A stretch of DNA of 64,000 nt. Origin: UBA1227 sp963629305. GTDB taxonomy: Bacteria > Bacillota > Clostridia > Oscillospirales > Acutalibacteraceae. The position numbers and the translations under genes are program-made. The notes below the pieces were generated by a model. That model saw only the letters and a list, made by a program, of their open reading frames with translations. It made no database searches and was not told the origin of the DNA. Each line of letters starts with the position of its first letter. Positions within the stretch are counted from its first letter, which is position 1. Shown here one piece after another: positions 7,915 through 16,349 of the stretch. Location of the stretch: positions 1 through 64,000 of the forward strand of contig CAVGIJ010000002.1 of NCBI GenBank assembly GCA_963629305.1, in the 5' to 3' direction.

Positions 7915-8943
7915 GTGGCTCAGATAGAAGAACTTCTCGATGAGATGGAAGATATCCTTGCTGATGGGAAAGGAAAGGCTTTTTCCAACAAAATGACTGT
8001 AGATGTCGAAGCCCTGAAGACAGTCATTGAGGATATTCGTTTAAACATACCCGAAGAGATAAAGCAAGCACGAATCCTTGCGTCCGAACGTCGTGAGATA
8101 ATGAGCAGAGCAAACAGGGAAGCCGGGGAGATAATAGAAGACGCCAGGATAAAAAGTCGTGATCTTCTTGCTGCCGCTGAACGCAGAGTTCATGATAACG
8201 ATGCCGAAACAAACAGAAGAAATGAAGATCTTATAAAGGATGCTCAGGAAAGGGCTAAAAGCATACTCGACAGTGCACGTGCGGAGGCTGACAGACTCGT
8301 TTCCTCGGAAAATATTTTTGAAGAGGCAAAAACTGCGTCAAATAACCTGACCGAGCATGCACAGTCAGATGCCGAAGAGCTCAAGCAGCAGGCTGAAAAT
8401 ATTCTCGCAGCTGCAAAGGATCAGGCTCAGAACATTCTGACTGAGACAAAGGAACAGGCACAAAACATACTTACTGAGGCCAAAAGCCGTGCCGAAAGAC
8501 TTGAGCAGGAGGCTGAGTACAAGTCACAGAGCAAAATGGACGAGGCAACCAAGTGGTCTCACGATCTTAAGATGAATGCAAGTACATATGTTGATGAGCT
8601 TGTGAACGAGACTGAGTACAGAATTGCAAAGAGCCTTAATGAAATACAGAAGCTTCAGGATAGCTTAAGGGCTGCCGCAAAGGTATCGTCTCAGAGCCAA
8701 AAACGAGCAGATAAACAGTATAAGACTCAGAACTCTCAGGGCTTATCAAGGCGTGCGGGGGCTGAAAAAAAGCATGTTGAAAATATGAAACGTAACAGCC
8801 AGAGCACATATGGGAAAAGAAAGCCACAGTCACAATATGTGACCGATGATAAAAATATTGAGGTTATAATGCCGAAACCGAGCATTATAGATATCCCCTT
8901 GAGCGACTCTCCGATAGTACCCGATGAGGAATTTTTTCTTTGA
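7915..8943 (+). CDS. Coiled-coil protein found downstream of coaD in Clostridia
   Basis: 342 residues with no catalytic motif. Residues 1-50 (IEELLDEMEDILADGKGKAFSNKMTVDVEALKTVIEDIRLNIPEEIKQA) resemble the conserved N-terminus of an uncharacterised clostridial family that lies next to coaD. Residues 50-225 are a long alanine/glutamate-rich coiled coil with degenerate 11-residue repeats of the type AQNILTEAKEQ, like the stalks of ATP synthase b subunits or DivIVA-type proteins, which explains frequent loose annotations as an ATPase or V-type subunit. The tail is basic and disordered. The GTG start at 7915 follows AAGGAC. No signal peptide or membrane segment is seen, so it is probably a cytosolic scaffold. 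Function unknown. Confidence 0.8.
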   Translation: MAQIEELLDEMEDILADGKGKAFSNKMTVDVEALKTVIEDIRLNIPEEIKQARILASERREIMSRANREAGEIIEDARIKSRDLLAAAERRVHDNDAETNRRNEDLIKDAQERAKSILDSARAEADRLVSSENIFEEAKTASNNLTEHAQSDAEELKQQAENILAAAKDQAQNILTETKEQAQNILTEAKSRAERLEQEAEYKSQSKMDEATKWSHDLKMNASTYVDELVNETEYRIAKSLNEIQKLQDSLRAAAKVSSQSQKRADKQYKTQNSQGLSRRAGAEKKHVENMKRNSQSTYGKRKPQSQYVTDDKNIEVIMPKPSIIDIPLSDSPIVPDEEFFL

Positions 8944-8963
8944 TTAATATCGGTTGTGACATT

Positions 8964-8991
8964 GCGGTACACTATGTGTACCGCTGTTTTT
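8964..8991 (+). terminator. Terminator after the coiled-coil gene
   Basis: A perfect 9-bp stem, GCGGTACAC (8964-8972) with GTGTACCGC (8976-8984), a 3-base loop, then TGTTTTTA. Confidence 0.85.
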
Positions 8992-9050
8992 ATCTTAAAT
9001 AACATGTAATAATTCACTGTGTATTTGCATAGAGTTTACAGGGTGATATT

Positions 9051-9389
9051 ATGTTTGTGTTATCTGTAAACTCAAAAACGGCGAGAGTTCTCGTCCTTGC
9101 CGCTGTCGGCATTGTTGCGGAGGTTATCATCCCGTCTGAGTTTGATGATACTTACAAAGCATATAATGAGATTCAGAAAAAACAGGGCTTTGACCTTGAA
9201 AAATATAAAGGGTCCGGGGTCAAACGCTGGACATACGAAATTAAAAATTATCCGGGCTATGCCGAGGACTCCGGCTGTATACGGGCAAATATGCTGGTCT
9301 GTGACGGTAAGGTCATAGGCGGTGATATCTGCTCCGTTGAGCTTGACGGCTTTATGCACGGCTTTCAGGTGAAAGAAAATGCGGCTTGA
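9051..9389 (+). CDS. Short DUF4830-domain protein
   Basis: 112 residues. The C-terminal 80 residues match the DUF4830 family of Ruminococcaceae/Lachnospiraceae (IPSEFDDTYKAYNEIQKKQGFDLEKYKG, VKRWTYEIKNYPGY, ANMLVCDGKVIGGDICSVELDGFMHGF). Family members as I recall them have an N-terminal membrane anchor, then an RVxFLxxFGWEV linker, then the domain. Here the hydrophobic anchor (about residues 9-24) runs straight into EVIIPSEFD, so the linker seems deleted in frame. AGGGTGA precedes the ATG. The last 11 bases overlap the pseudouridine synthase gene. Function unknown. Confidence 0.75.
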   Translation: MFVLSVNSKTARVLVLAAVGIVAEVIIPSEFDDTYKAYNEIQKKQGFDLEKYKGSGVKRWTYEIKNYPGYAEDSGCIRANMLVCDGKVIGGDICSVELDGFMHGFQVKENAA

Positions 9390-10080
9390 CAAATTTATTG
9401 CATCTCAGGGAAAGCTTTCCCGCAGCGATGTAAAAAAACTTATAAAACGAGGAGCTGTAACAGTTGATAAAACTGTTGCGGCATCCTGTGATATGCAGAT
9501 TTCTCCGGAAACATCCGAAATTGTTGTTGACGGACAGGCTGTTTTTTACAAAAAACATGTTTATTATATGTTGAATAAGCCTAAAGGTGTTGTAAGTGCT
9601 ACGGATGACAAAGTGCACAAAACGGTTTTGGATCTCGTTCCGGACGAACTTTACCGCGCCGGACTGTTCCCGGCAGGTCGGCTTGATGCGGATACGACAG
9701 GTTTTGTTTTACTCACGGATGACGGCGACTTTGCGCACAGAACTTTGTCACCGAAAAGCCATGTTGAAAAAACATACATTGCCACACTTTTGAGAACCTT
9801 GAGCGAGGAGGATATTTCTGCTTTTTCTGACGGTATAACGCTTTCTGACGGCTATGAATGTATGCCGGCGGAAGTTGAACTCACGGAGCCTACGGTCGCA
9901 AAAGTTAAAATATGCGAGGGTAAATATCACCAGATAAAGAGAATGTTTGCGGCAAGAAATAATAAAGTTTTGGAACTGAAACGCGTCAAAATAGGTGGAC
10001 TTGCACTAGATGTTGGACTAAAACCCGGTGAAATGAGAGAAATAACACAAGACGAGTTGTTGAAAATTACCAACCCCTGA
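9379..10080 (+). CDS. Pseudouridine synthase, RsuA/RluB/RluE family
   Basis: 233 residues. An N-terminal S4 RNA-binding domain (MRLDKFIASQGKLSRSDVKKLIKRGAV) is followed by the synthase domain with the catalytic aspartate in GRLDADTTG (about residues 96-104), LNKPKGVVSAT, the SHVEKTY loop and EGKYHQIKRMFAA. Length and motifs fit RsuA (16S rRNA pseudouridine 516) best, but RluB/RluF-type specificity cannot be excluded from sequence alone. It overlaps the end of the DUF4830 gene, so the two are probably translated from one mRNA. Confidence 0.9.
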   Translation: MRLDKFIASQGKLSRSDVKKLIKRGAVTVDKTVAASCDMQISPETSEIVVDGQAVFYKKHVYYMLNKPKGVVSATDDKVHKTVLDLVPDELYRAGLFPAGRLDADTTGFVLLTDDGDFAHRTLSPKSHVEKTYIATLLRTLSEEDISAFSDGITLSDGYECMPAEVELTEPTVAKVKICEGKYHQIKRMFAARNNKVLELKRVKIGGLALDVGLKPGEMREITQDELLKITNP

Positions 10081-10157
10081 GTAGTGCATATTGACACCAT
10101 TTCACATATATATTGTAGTTATTTTGTCTATTTTTATAGAAAAACTGACGAAAAAAG

Positions 10158-10186
10158 TTGCATTTTGTTGATTTATTGTGTACAAT
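10158..10186 (+). promoter_or_regulatory. Promoter for the CdaR-like regulator
   Basis: TTGCAT at 10158-10163, a 17-base spacer and TACAAT at 10181-10186, about 80 bases upstream of the start codon. The 187-base gap holds no other clear signal. Confidence 0.65.
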
Positions 10187-10267
10187 GTATAAGAAATTGA
10201 TTTAACATTTTGCACAAAAGCACAATGATAAACTAACAATCTACAAATCACTGGGGGTTTTGAGCAT

Positions 10268-11353
10268 ATGTCCAACAGACTGTTTCAGGGAGTCATTCAC
10301 CAGATGCGCGATGCTATTGACAGAACGGTTGGCGTAATTGATGAAACCGGTTCGATTATCTCTTGCAGCGAGCTTGAGAGAATCGGCGGTCAGATACCTC
10401 TTGACACATCTGATATCTTTTCGACAAATGATACGGTTTGTCTTGACGGTGTGACTTATTTGACTTTTGGTTCACATCTGCGCCACGAATATGCTGTTTT
10501 TGTAGACGGAGAAGATGATCTTGCCGAAAAATACGCGCGTATCCTTTCCGTTTCACTTTCAAGTATTAAGCAGTTTTATGACGAAAAGTATGATAGAAGT
10601 AACTTTGTAAAGAATGTTATTCTTGATAACATTCTTCCGGGTGACATATACGTAAAAGCACGTGAACTTCGCTTTAATAATGATGCGACGCGTGTCGTAC
10701 TTCTCATAAGGATCACAGGCCATGAGGACGCATCTGTATTCGATGTTATTCAGAACCTTTTCCCGGATAAAAACAAGGACTTCGTTATTAACATTAATGA
10801 GACGGATATCGCACTTGTAAAAGAGGTGCGCAACAATATTGAGCCTAAGAATCTTGAAAAGCTTGCTCATTCTATTTCCGATGCGCTTTCTACCGAGTTT
10901 TACAGTAATGCACTCGTAGGAATCGGCACTACGGTTGTGGGAATCAGAGACCTTTCAAGGTCACTTAAGGAAGCGCAGGTCGCCCTTGAAGTCGGTAAGG
11001 TTTTTGATACCGAAAAGAACATCGTAAGCTATGACAATCTCGGTATTGCACGCCTTATTTATCAGCTTCCGACAACTCTTTGCGAAATGTTCCTTCAGGA
11101 AGTATTCAAGAGGGGATCAATAGAAAATCTTGATCAGGAAACACTCTTTACCATTCAGAAATTCTTTGAGAATAACCTCAACGTTTCAGAGACTTCACGT
11201 AAACTTTTCGTTCACAGAAACACCCTTGTTTACAGACTTGAAAAAATAAAGAAGTTTACGGGTCTTGACCTTCGTGAGTTTGATGATGCCATAGTTTTCA
11301 AGGTTGCTCTTATGGTTAAGAAGTATTTGGATGCTAATCCGACAAAATTCTGA
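10268..11353 (+). CDS. CdaR/PucR-type transcriptional regulator
   Basis: 361 residues. The C-terminal helix-turn-helix (about 305-350: FFENNLNVSETSRKLFVHRNTLVYRLEKIKKFTGLDLREF) is the PucR/CdaR (HTH_30) domain. A GGDEF-like central region precedes it, visible as GIGTTVVGIRDLSRSLKEAQVALEVGK. The N-terminal 100 residues probably form a ligand-sensing domain (DRTVGVIDETGSIISCSE). CdaR of E. coli controls sugar diacid use, but no such catabolic genes are nearby. The downstream neighbour is ftsE, so the regulator may serve envelope functions or an unlinked regulon. GGGGG precedes the ATG. Confidence 0.8.
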   Translation: MSNRLFQGVIHQMRDAIDRTVGVIDETGSIISCSELERIGGQIPLDTSDIFSTNDTVCLDGVTYLTFGSHLRHEYAVFVDGEDDLAEKYARILSVSLSSIKQFYDEKYDRSNFVKNVILDNILPGDIYVKARELRFNNDATRVVLLIRITGHEDASVFDVIQNLFPDKNKDFVININETDIALVKEVRNNIEPKNLEKLAHSISDALSTEFYSNALVGIGTTVVGIRDLSRSLKEAQVALEVGKVFDTEKNIVSYDNLGIARLIYQLPTTLCEMFLQEVFKRGSIENLDQETLFTIQKFFENNLNVSETSRKLFVHRNTLVYRLEKIKKFTGLDLREFDDAIVFKVALMVKKYLDANPTKF

Positions 11354-11422
11354 TAAAAAACACTAAATATTGTGTCGGTTTTTGTGTAAAAACACAAAAT
11401 TCAGAAACTAGTTACAAAAGGG

Positions 11423-11451
11423 TTACAACTGACATATAAATATGGTATACT
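11423..11451 (+). promoter_or_regulatory. Promoter for the ftsEX operon
   Basis: TTACAA at 11423-11428, a 17-base spacer and TATACT at 11446-11451. The -10 hexamer directly abuts the left arm of the terminator hairpin at 11452, so transcripts from this promoter would lack most of that arm. Confidence 0.65.
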
Positions 11452-11492
11452 AAAGACTGTATCAGTGCGATTGCGCCTATACAGTCTTTTTT
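11452..11492 (+). terminator. Terminator of the CdaR-like gene, abutting the ftsE promoter
   Basis: AAAGACTGTAT (11452-11462) pairs perfectly with ATACAGTCTTT (11479-11489). A small inner stem (GTGC/GCGC) closes the loop, and TTTTTTG follows. It would stop transcripts arriving from upstream. Confidence 0.85.
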
Positions 11493-11587
11493 GTGCATTT
11501 CAGGGCACAATTATCAAGGAGAAAATTGTAACGTTTAAGTTTTATTTTATATGAATAACAGATAATTTTAGGAGCAGTGCGAAACAG

Positions 11588-12826
11588 ATGATAGAGTTTA
11601 AAAATGTTTACAAAAAGTACGATAACGGTACGGAAGCACTGAAAAATGTAAATCTTCGCATTGAACGCGGAGAGTTCGTTTTTATAGTAGGTGCATCCGG
11701 CTCCGGTAAGAGTACATTCCTTAAAACGATAATGCGTGAAGAAGTACCCACTTCGGGCAGTATCATGATAAACAATTACGATCTTACTAAAATGACAAAT
11801 AAGGAAATCCCGTATTTCAGACGCACGATGGGTATCGTTTTTCAGGATTTCAGACTTATACCTACGATGACGGTTTATGACAATGTTGCGTTTGCAATGA
11901 GAGTTATCGGTGCAAACGAAAAAGAAATTCGCAAGAGAGTGCCGTATGTGCTCAGTCTTGTGGGACTTAAAGAAAAGGCACGTTCACTCCCGAATGAAAT
12001 TTCCGGCGGTGAGCAACAGCGTGTTGCTCTTGCACGAGCACTTGTCAATAACGCCAACACAATTATTGCCGATGAGCCCACGGGAAATATTGACCCGGAG
12101 ATGTCCTATGAGATAGTCGATCTTCTCAACCACATAAATGAAAACGGTACAACGGTAATCATGGTTACGCATGAACATGATCTTGTTAAAAAGTTCAATC
12201 ACAGAATTGTTGTAATTGATCACGGTACGGTTGTTTCGGATACGGCTGCCGGCGGAGTTCTCACTTATAAGACCGAAACCGGTTATAAGCCTGCTTCGGA
12301 TCATTCGGAGGATACCGAAAAAACAGACGAAGCAGCTAAGGTTGCGGAGGCAATTAAAACTGCAATGGCTGAAAAAATTGCCGATTCGGCAGCATCAAAT
12401 ACAGATGCAACATCCGACAACGGGAACAAACCCACCGAAAATACCGCACCGCAACCGAGTATCTGCAACACGTCTCCGTTTATGGCACAGATGAATTCAT
12501 ATGTTGCCAAGGCTACTGCAAATGCAGCTCCGGATGCGAATGTATTGGTATCTGATACGGCAAAGCAGGCCGCTGAGAATCCTGTTGCACAGGTTGAGCC
12601 GCAGCAACCGCCGCTACAGTCCGCACAGAATTCACCTGTCACGGAAATCTTTACAATACCGGTTTCCGCCGAAACCATTAATGATTCATCTTCTCCGAGA
12701 GTCGGCTCACCTCTTTCGGCTGCACGCCCGACTCAGAAAAATACGCCTCAAAAGAACAATTACACCACAATCGATGGAGTAGATTACTCCAAATATTTTG
12801 AGGATGCAGAGGAGGATGAGAAATAA
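11588..12826 (+). CDS. ftsE: Cell-division ABC ATPase FtsE with a long C-terminal tail
   Basis: 412 residues, far longer than the usual 225-230. Residues 1-230 are a canonical FtsE: IEFKNVYKKYDNGTEALKNV, Walker A GASGSGKST, Q-loop FQDFRLIPTMTVYDNVAFA, signature SGGEQQRVALARAL, Walker B TIIADEPTGNID and the H-loop MVTHEHDLV. Residues 231-412 are low complexity, rich in A, S, T, P, E and Q, and end with a more ordered NYTTIDGVDYSKYFEDAEEDE. FtsEX is a mechanotransmitter that uses ATP to switch on periplasmic or cell-surface murein hydrolases. The ATG of ftsX overlaps the stop, and an M23 hydrolase follows. The tail may recruit a division partner; that is inference. Confidence 0.95.
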   Translation: MIEFKNVYKKYDNGTEALKNVNLRIERGEFVFIVGASGSGKSTFLKTIMREEVPTSGSIMINNYDLTKMTNKEIPYFRRTMGIVFQDFRLIPTMTVYDNVAFAMRVIGANEKEIRKRVPYVLSLVGLKEKARSLPNEISGGEQQRVALARALVNNANTIIADEPTGNIDPEMSYEIVDLLNHINENGTTVIMVTHEHDLVKKFNHRIVVIDHGTVVSDTAAGGVLTYKTETGYKPASDHSEDTEKTDEAAKVAEAIKTAMAEKIADSAASNTDATSDNGNKPTENTAPQPSICNTSPFMAQMNSYVAKATANAAPDANVLVSDTAKQAAENPVAQVEPQQPPLQSAQNSPVTEIFTIPVSAETINDSSSPRVGSPLSAARPTQKNTPQKNNYTTIDGVDYSKYFEDAEEDEK

Positions 12827-13770
12827 TGGCAGAAGAAAAGATACAGCGAAAAACATCGTTTAACATAAGCTACCTTACAAAAGAGGGCGTCAAGAACGTA
12901 TGGTCAAACAGACTTATGTCAATCGCTTCCGTAGCCGTTCTTACATCTTGCCTTGTGCTTATCGGCTGCGCGGTAATGTTGTTTGTCAACATAAATGCAA
13001 TGCTTGAAAATGTCGAGGATCAAAACGTAATTATGGTTTACCTCGATGACGGAATCACCGACGATCAGGTGAATAAGGTGGGTCAGGATATCCGTATGAT
13101 TCCGAGTGTCTCGTCTGTTGATTTTGTTTCAAAAGAGGATGCATACAAATCTCAACTTGAGAGTATGGGAGATGAGGCAAGTCTTCTTGACGGACTTGAA
13201 GAAAATCCTCTTCCGGATGCCTACAAGGTTACGCTCGAAAATCTTGATGATTATGACAACGTACTTTCCATGCTCACATCCGTTGAAAATACATTGAGTG
13301 TACGCGGAAACAGCGATCTTGCGAATCAGGTAAGACAGATACGCTCGGGTGTTACGTATATCAGTGTCGGTATGATAATCATGCTTCTTGCGGTTTCACT
13401 TTTCATTATTGCAAACACCGTAAGAGTTACCATGTATAACAGACGACTCGAAATAAGCATAATGAAAGCGGTTGGTGCCACCAACTGGTTCATCCGCTGG
13501 CCTTTCATCATAGAGGGAATCCTTATAGGAATCATCGCGGGCTTTGTTTCATTGCTCTTGGTATTCGGCCTTTATGAGCTTGCGCTTAAATCACTCGGAA
13601 CAATATTTACATTGTTCGGAACAACATCAATCTCGTTTGGTTCGTATGCATTGCCAATGCTCCTTGCATTTATCCTAATAGGAATTTTTGCGGGTGTATT
13701 CGGAAGTATATTCTCAATGGGACGTTATCTTAAAGAGCAGGGGAGTGTGGTATCTGATGATAACGAATAA
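12826..13770 (+). CDS. ftsX: Cell-division permease FtsX
   Basis: 314 residues with the four-helix FtsX layout: one N-terminal membrane helix (about 32-58), an extracytoplasmic domain (about 60-175: NVIMVYLDDGITDDQVNKVG...SSVDFVSKEDAYKSQLE) and three C-terminal helices from about 178 on. The conserved cytoplasmic loop RRLEISIMKAVGATNWFIRWPF is present. The extracytoplasmic domain normally binds the coiled coil of a murein hydrolase, and such a hydrolase is the next gene, overlapping by 14 bases. Confidence 0.95.
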   Translation: MAEEKIQRKTSFNISYLTKEGVKNVWSNRLMSIASVAVLTSCLVLIGCAVMLFVNINAMLENVEDQNVIMVYLDDGITDDQVNKVGQDIRMIPSVSSVDFVSKEDAYKSQLESMGDEASLLDGLEENPLPDAYKVTLENLDDYDNVLSMLTSVENTLSVRGNSDLANQVRQIRSGVTYISVGMIIMLLAVSLFIIANTVRVTMYNRRLEISIMKAVGATNWFIRWPFIIEGILIGIIAGFVSLLLVFGLYELALKSLGTIFTLFGTTSISFGSYALPMLLAFILIGIFAGVFGSIFSMGRYLKEQGSVVSDDNE

Positions 13771-15097
13771 AGTGCACAGCAGAGCAAAGTCCGTCATATC
13801 ACTTCTCATGGTGTTCGTATTTATCATAGTCGGCGTGGCTTCGGTACCCGCTTATGCTAAAAAGTACGAAGAAACCGACCCTGAAATAGTAGAACTCAGA
13901 GAGGAGATAGAGGCCCTCAAAAAAGATGCTGAAAATGCAAGGCAACAGCGTGAAAAACTCGAGAGCGAGATAGATGATGTATCCGCTTCCGCAATGGAAG
14001 TGCAGGAAGAAGTTGACGCACTTCAAGCAGAGGTTGACGCCTATCAGAGTCAGATAAACGCACTTAACAAACAGATAAATCTGCTTGACAATCAGATTAC
14101 CGAGATAGAAACTTCCATAAAGGAAACGGAGGAAAAGGTTGCCGATCAGGAAAAGAAAATAAAAGAAACACAGAAGCTCCTGGGTGAGAGAATCCGCGCC
14201 ATGTATATGTCCGGCAATGTATCCTCAATAGAGCTTATTTTAGAGGCGGACAGTTTTGAAAGTCTTCTTACAAGGCTTGAACTTGTTTCGCAGGTAAGTA
14301 AACACGACAATAAGATTGTAGAGGATTTAAAAAGTGAAATAAAGGAAATGGAGGATCTTAAGACATCGCTTGAAGAACAGAAAGTAACTCTCACTGAAAA
14401 TAAAGAAGAACTTGAGTCATCAAAGGCTGATGTTGTAGCATCTCAAAACGAGATAAAAGCGCTTAAGTCAACTGTTGACGCAAAACTCAATAAACTTGAA
14501 AGCTATCTCAATACTTTAAACAGCCAGGATTCGCAACTTGCCAAACTTGAACAGCAGGCAGAAGCACAACAGGCTTCATATTCTTACAAAATAGATCAGA
14601 TGCTTGCCGGCACTGCTTCACAGGGCAGCGGTTCAGCCTCCCTTATTTGGCCTGTTCCGTACTCGAGTTCATATATCAGTTCAGGCTACGGAAGAAGATC
14701 CGGCGTTGGCGTGGGTGACTTCCATTACGGAATAGATATTACCATGCCGGGTGCAAACGGTAATGATAAAAAGATTATTGCGGCCGGTAACGGAACTGTC
14801 CTTATAGCCAGCAGCACATGCGGTCACAACTATAAGAAAAACTATAATTGCGGTTGTAATTACGGATTCGGTAACTACGTTGTTATTGACCATGGAGACG
14901 GAGTCAGAGCTTATTATGCTCATCTCTCATATGTAAGCGTGTCTGTAGGACAAACTGTTTCACAGGGTCAGACAATAGGTTATATGGGCTGTACAGGATA
15001 TTCGACAGGCTGGCATCTTCACTTTGAAATACGTGTAGGTACCGGTTCTCAGAGCCAAACAGCGAGAAATCCGCTTAACTATGTAAGCAAGCCATAA
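13757..15097 (+). CDS. Secreted coiled-coil M23 murein hydrolase (FtsEX partner)
   Basis: 446 residues. A signal peptide (SVISLLMVFVFIIVGVASVPAYA, cleavage after AYA) is followed by a long coiled coil (about residues 35-285) and a C-terminal M23/LytM endopeptidase domain. Zinc ligands are seen in FHYGIDI (H and D) and GWHLHFEIR (HxH). The layout matches EnvC-like proteins, but in EnvC the LytM domain is degenerate, whereas here both ligand motifs are intact. A cysteine-rich insert (STCGHNYKKNYNCGCNYG) interrupts the LytM core. The ATG at 13757 was chosen over an upstream ATG because GGGGAG precedes it and the signal peptide starts there. It fills the slot held by PcsB or CwlO in other Firmicutes. 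Confidence 0.92.
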   Translation: MITNKVHSRAKSVISLLMVFVFIIVGVASVPAYAKKYEETDPEIVELREEIEALKKDAENARQQREKLESEIDDVSASAMEVQEEVDALQAEVDAYQSQINALNKQINLLDNQITEIETSIKETEEKVADQEKKIKETQKLLGERIRAMYMSGNVSSIELILEADSFESLLTRLELVSQVSKHDNKIVEDLKSEIKEMEDLKTSLEEQKVTLTENKEELESSKADVVASQNEIKALKSTVDAKLNKLESYLNTLNSQDSQLAKLEQQAEAQQASYSYKIDQMLAGTASQGSGSASLIWPVPYSSSYISSGYGRRSGVGVGDFHYGIDITMPGANGNDKKIIAAGNGTVLIASSTCGHNYKKNYNCGCNYGFGNYVVIDHGDGVRAYYAHLSYVSVSVGQTVSQGQTIGYMGCTGYSTGWHLHFEIRVGTGSQSQTARNPLNYVSKP

Positions 15098-15109
15098 AGG
15101 AGACAGAAT

Positions 15110-16309
15110 ATGAGTAAAAAAATCCCTCTTGGAACAGGGCTCGCTGTACTCTTTATAGTTATGGCGGCCACAATAGCTATTACAATGAAGGTTTCGATGA
15201 GCGTATATAATAACCTTATAAGTGACCTTACCAGCCGCACGGCGATGTATGACAACCTTGCGGAAATTGACGATACTGTACGTGAAAATTTTTATGGCAA
15301 TATTGAATCTGAAAGTGTAAATGCGGGTATAGCTGACGGATATGTAAAAGGACTTGGCGACAGTGCATCATTTTATCTCACTTCGTCGGAATACGTAACT
15401 TACTATAACCGCCTTCTCGGAAAGATGTCAGGCACGGGAATAACATGTACTTTTAATGAGGATTCCGGACACCTTTACATCACAGCCGTGGCAAAGAGTT
15501 CTCCTGCCGAAGCGGCGGGAATCAAAGCCGGAGATGAGATAACCGAAATCGGCAGTGAAGCTGTGACTAAGACGAACTACACATCGCTCATGTCAAAGCT
15601 TTACGGTGAAAAAATGAGCAGCGTAAAGGTGACTTATGTAAGCGGTAAAACGACTAAAACAGAAAATCTTGTCATGGGTTACAGTGAGGCAACTGTTTCG
15701 TCAAGAAGTATCGGAACTATAGGAATTATTTCAATAAATGCCTTTTATGAAAATACAATCGCCCAGTTTAAAGACGCGGTTGACAGTCTTACAAATGCCG
15801 GATGCAAATCTTTGATTCTTGATGTCAGAAATTGTTCCGAGGGGAGTATTGACTACGCCGCAAAGGTACTTGATATACTTGTTCCCGTTGCTTCCGACGG
15901 AAGAGCGGCAATGGCAATAGCGGTTGATAAGAACGGGAAAACCGTAAAAACATTTCCGTCTGATTCCGACTGCATTGTTTTACCTATGCTTGTTCTTGTA
16001 AACGGAAATACTTCCGGTCCTGCCGAATTGTTTGCATGTGATCTTCGAGACTTCGGTAAGGCTGAACTTGTCGGAACAACCACAAAAGGTATAGGGTCTA
16101 TGCAGGAGGTACATCAGTTCTCTGACGGAAGTGCCGTAGTTCTCACAGTTGCGGAGATTCTCCCTTATAAAAGTGATTCTTACAACGGTGTAGGTATAAA
16201 GCCTGATTATGAAGTGAGTATGACTGCCGAACAGACTTCACAGATAGGAATCATGGAGGATACTGATGACCCACAACTCCAAAAGGCATTGGAACTTCTT
16301 GCCGATTAA
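15110..16309 (+). CDS. S41-family C-terminal processing protease homologue, possibly inactive
   Basis: 399 residues. A signal anchor (about 5-28) is followed by a PDZ domain (about 100-180: SGHLYITAVAKSSPAEAAGIKAGDEITEIG) and an S41 peptidase domain. At the catalytic serine block the protein reads NGNTSGPAELFACDLRDFG, where active relatives have S three residues before the glutamate (for example SASE or YSAAE); here that position is G. At the lysine block it reads VGTTTKGIGSMQ, where relatives have GKG; here the lysine position is I. The glutamine two residues beyond is retained. It may be a pseudoprotease that works as a PDZ adaptor for the M23 enzyme encoded 12 bases upstream. Only an alignment can settle this. 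Confidence 0.88.
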   Translation: MSKKIPLGTGLAVLFIVMAATIAITMKVSMSVYNNLISDLTSRTAMYDNLAEIDDTVRENFYGNIESESVNAGIADGYVKGLGDSASFYLTSSEYVTYYNRLLGKMSGTGITCTFNEDSGHLYITAVAKSSPAEAAGIKAGDEITEIGSEAVTKTNYTSLMSKLYGEKMSSVKVTYVSGKTTKTENLVMGYSEATVSSRSIGTIGIISINAFYENTIAQFKDAVDSLTNAGCKSLILDVRNCSEGSIDYAAKVLDILVPVASDGRAAMAIAVDKNGKTVKTFPSDSDCIVLPMLVLVNGNTSGPAELFACDLRDFGKAELVGTTTKGIGSMQEVHQFSDGSAVVLTVAEILPYKSDSYNGVGIKPDYEVSMTAEQTSQIGIMEDTDDPQLQKALELLAD

Positions 16310-16318
16310 TTAAAAATC

Positions 16319-16347
16319 TTGCTATTAAATGGAAAAAAACGTATAAT
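16319..16347 (+). promoter_or_regulatory. Promoter for the repeat-rich membrane protein
   Basis: TTGCTA at 16319-16324, a 17-base spacer and a perfect TATAAT at 16342-16347. As at ftsE, a terminator hairpin begins almost at the end of the -10 element. Confidence 0.65.
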
Positions 16348-16349
16348 AA

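Noticed and set aside
7915..8943. V-type or F-type ATP synthase subunit for the coiled-coil protein
   Set aside because: It resembles these only in coiled-coil composition. No other ATP synthase genes are present, and the N-terminus belongs to a separate clostridial family.
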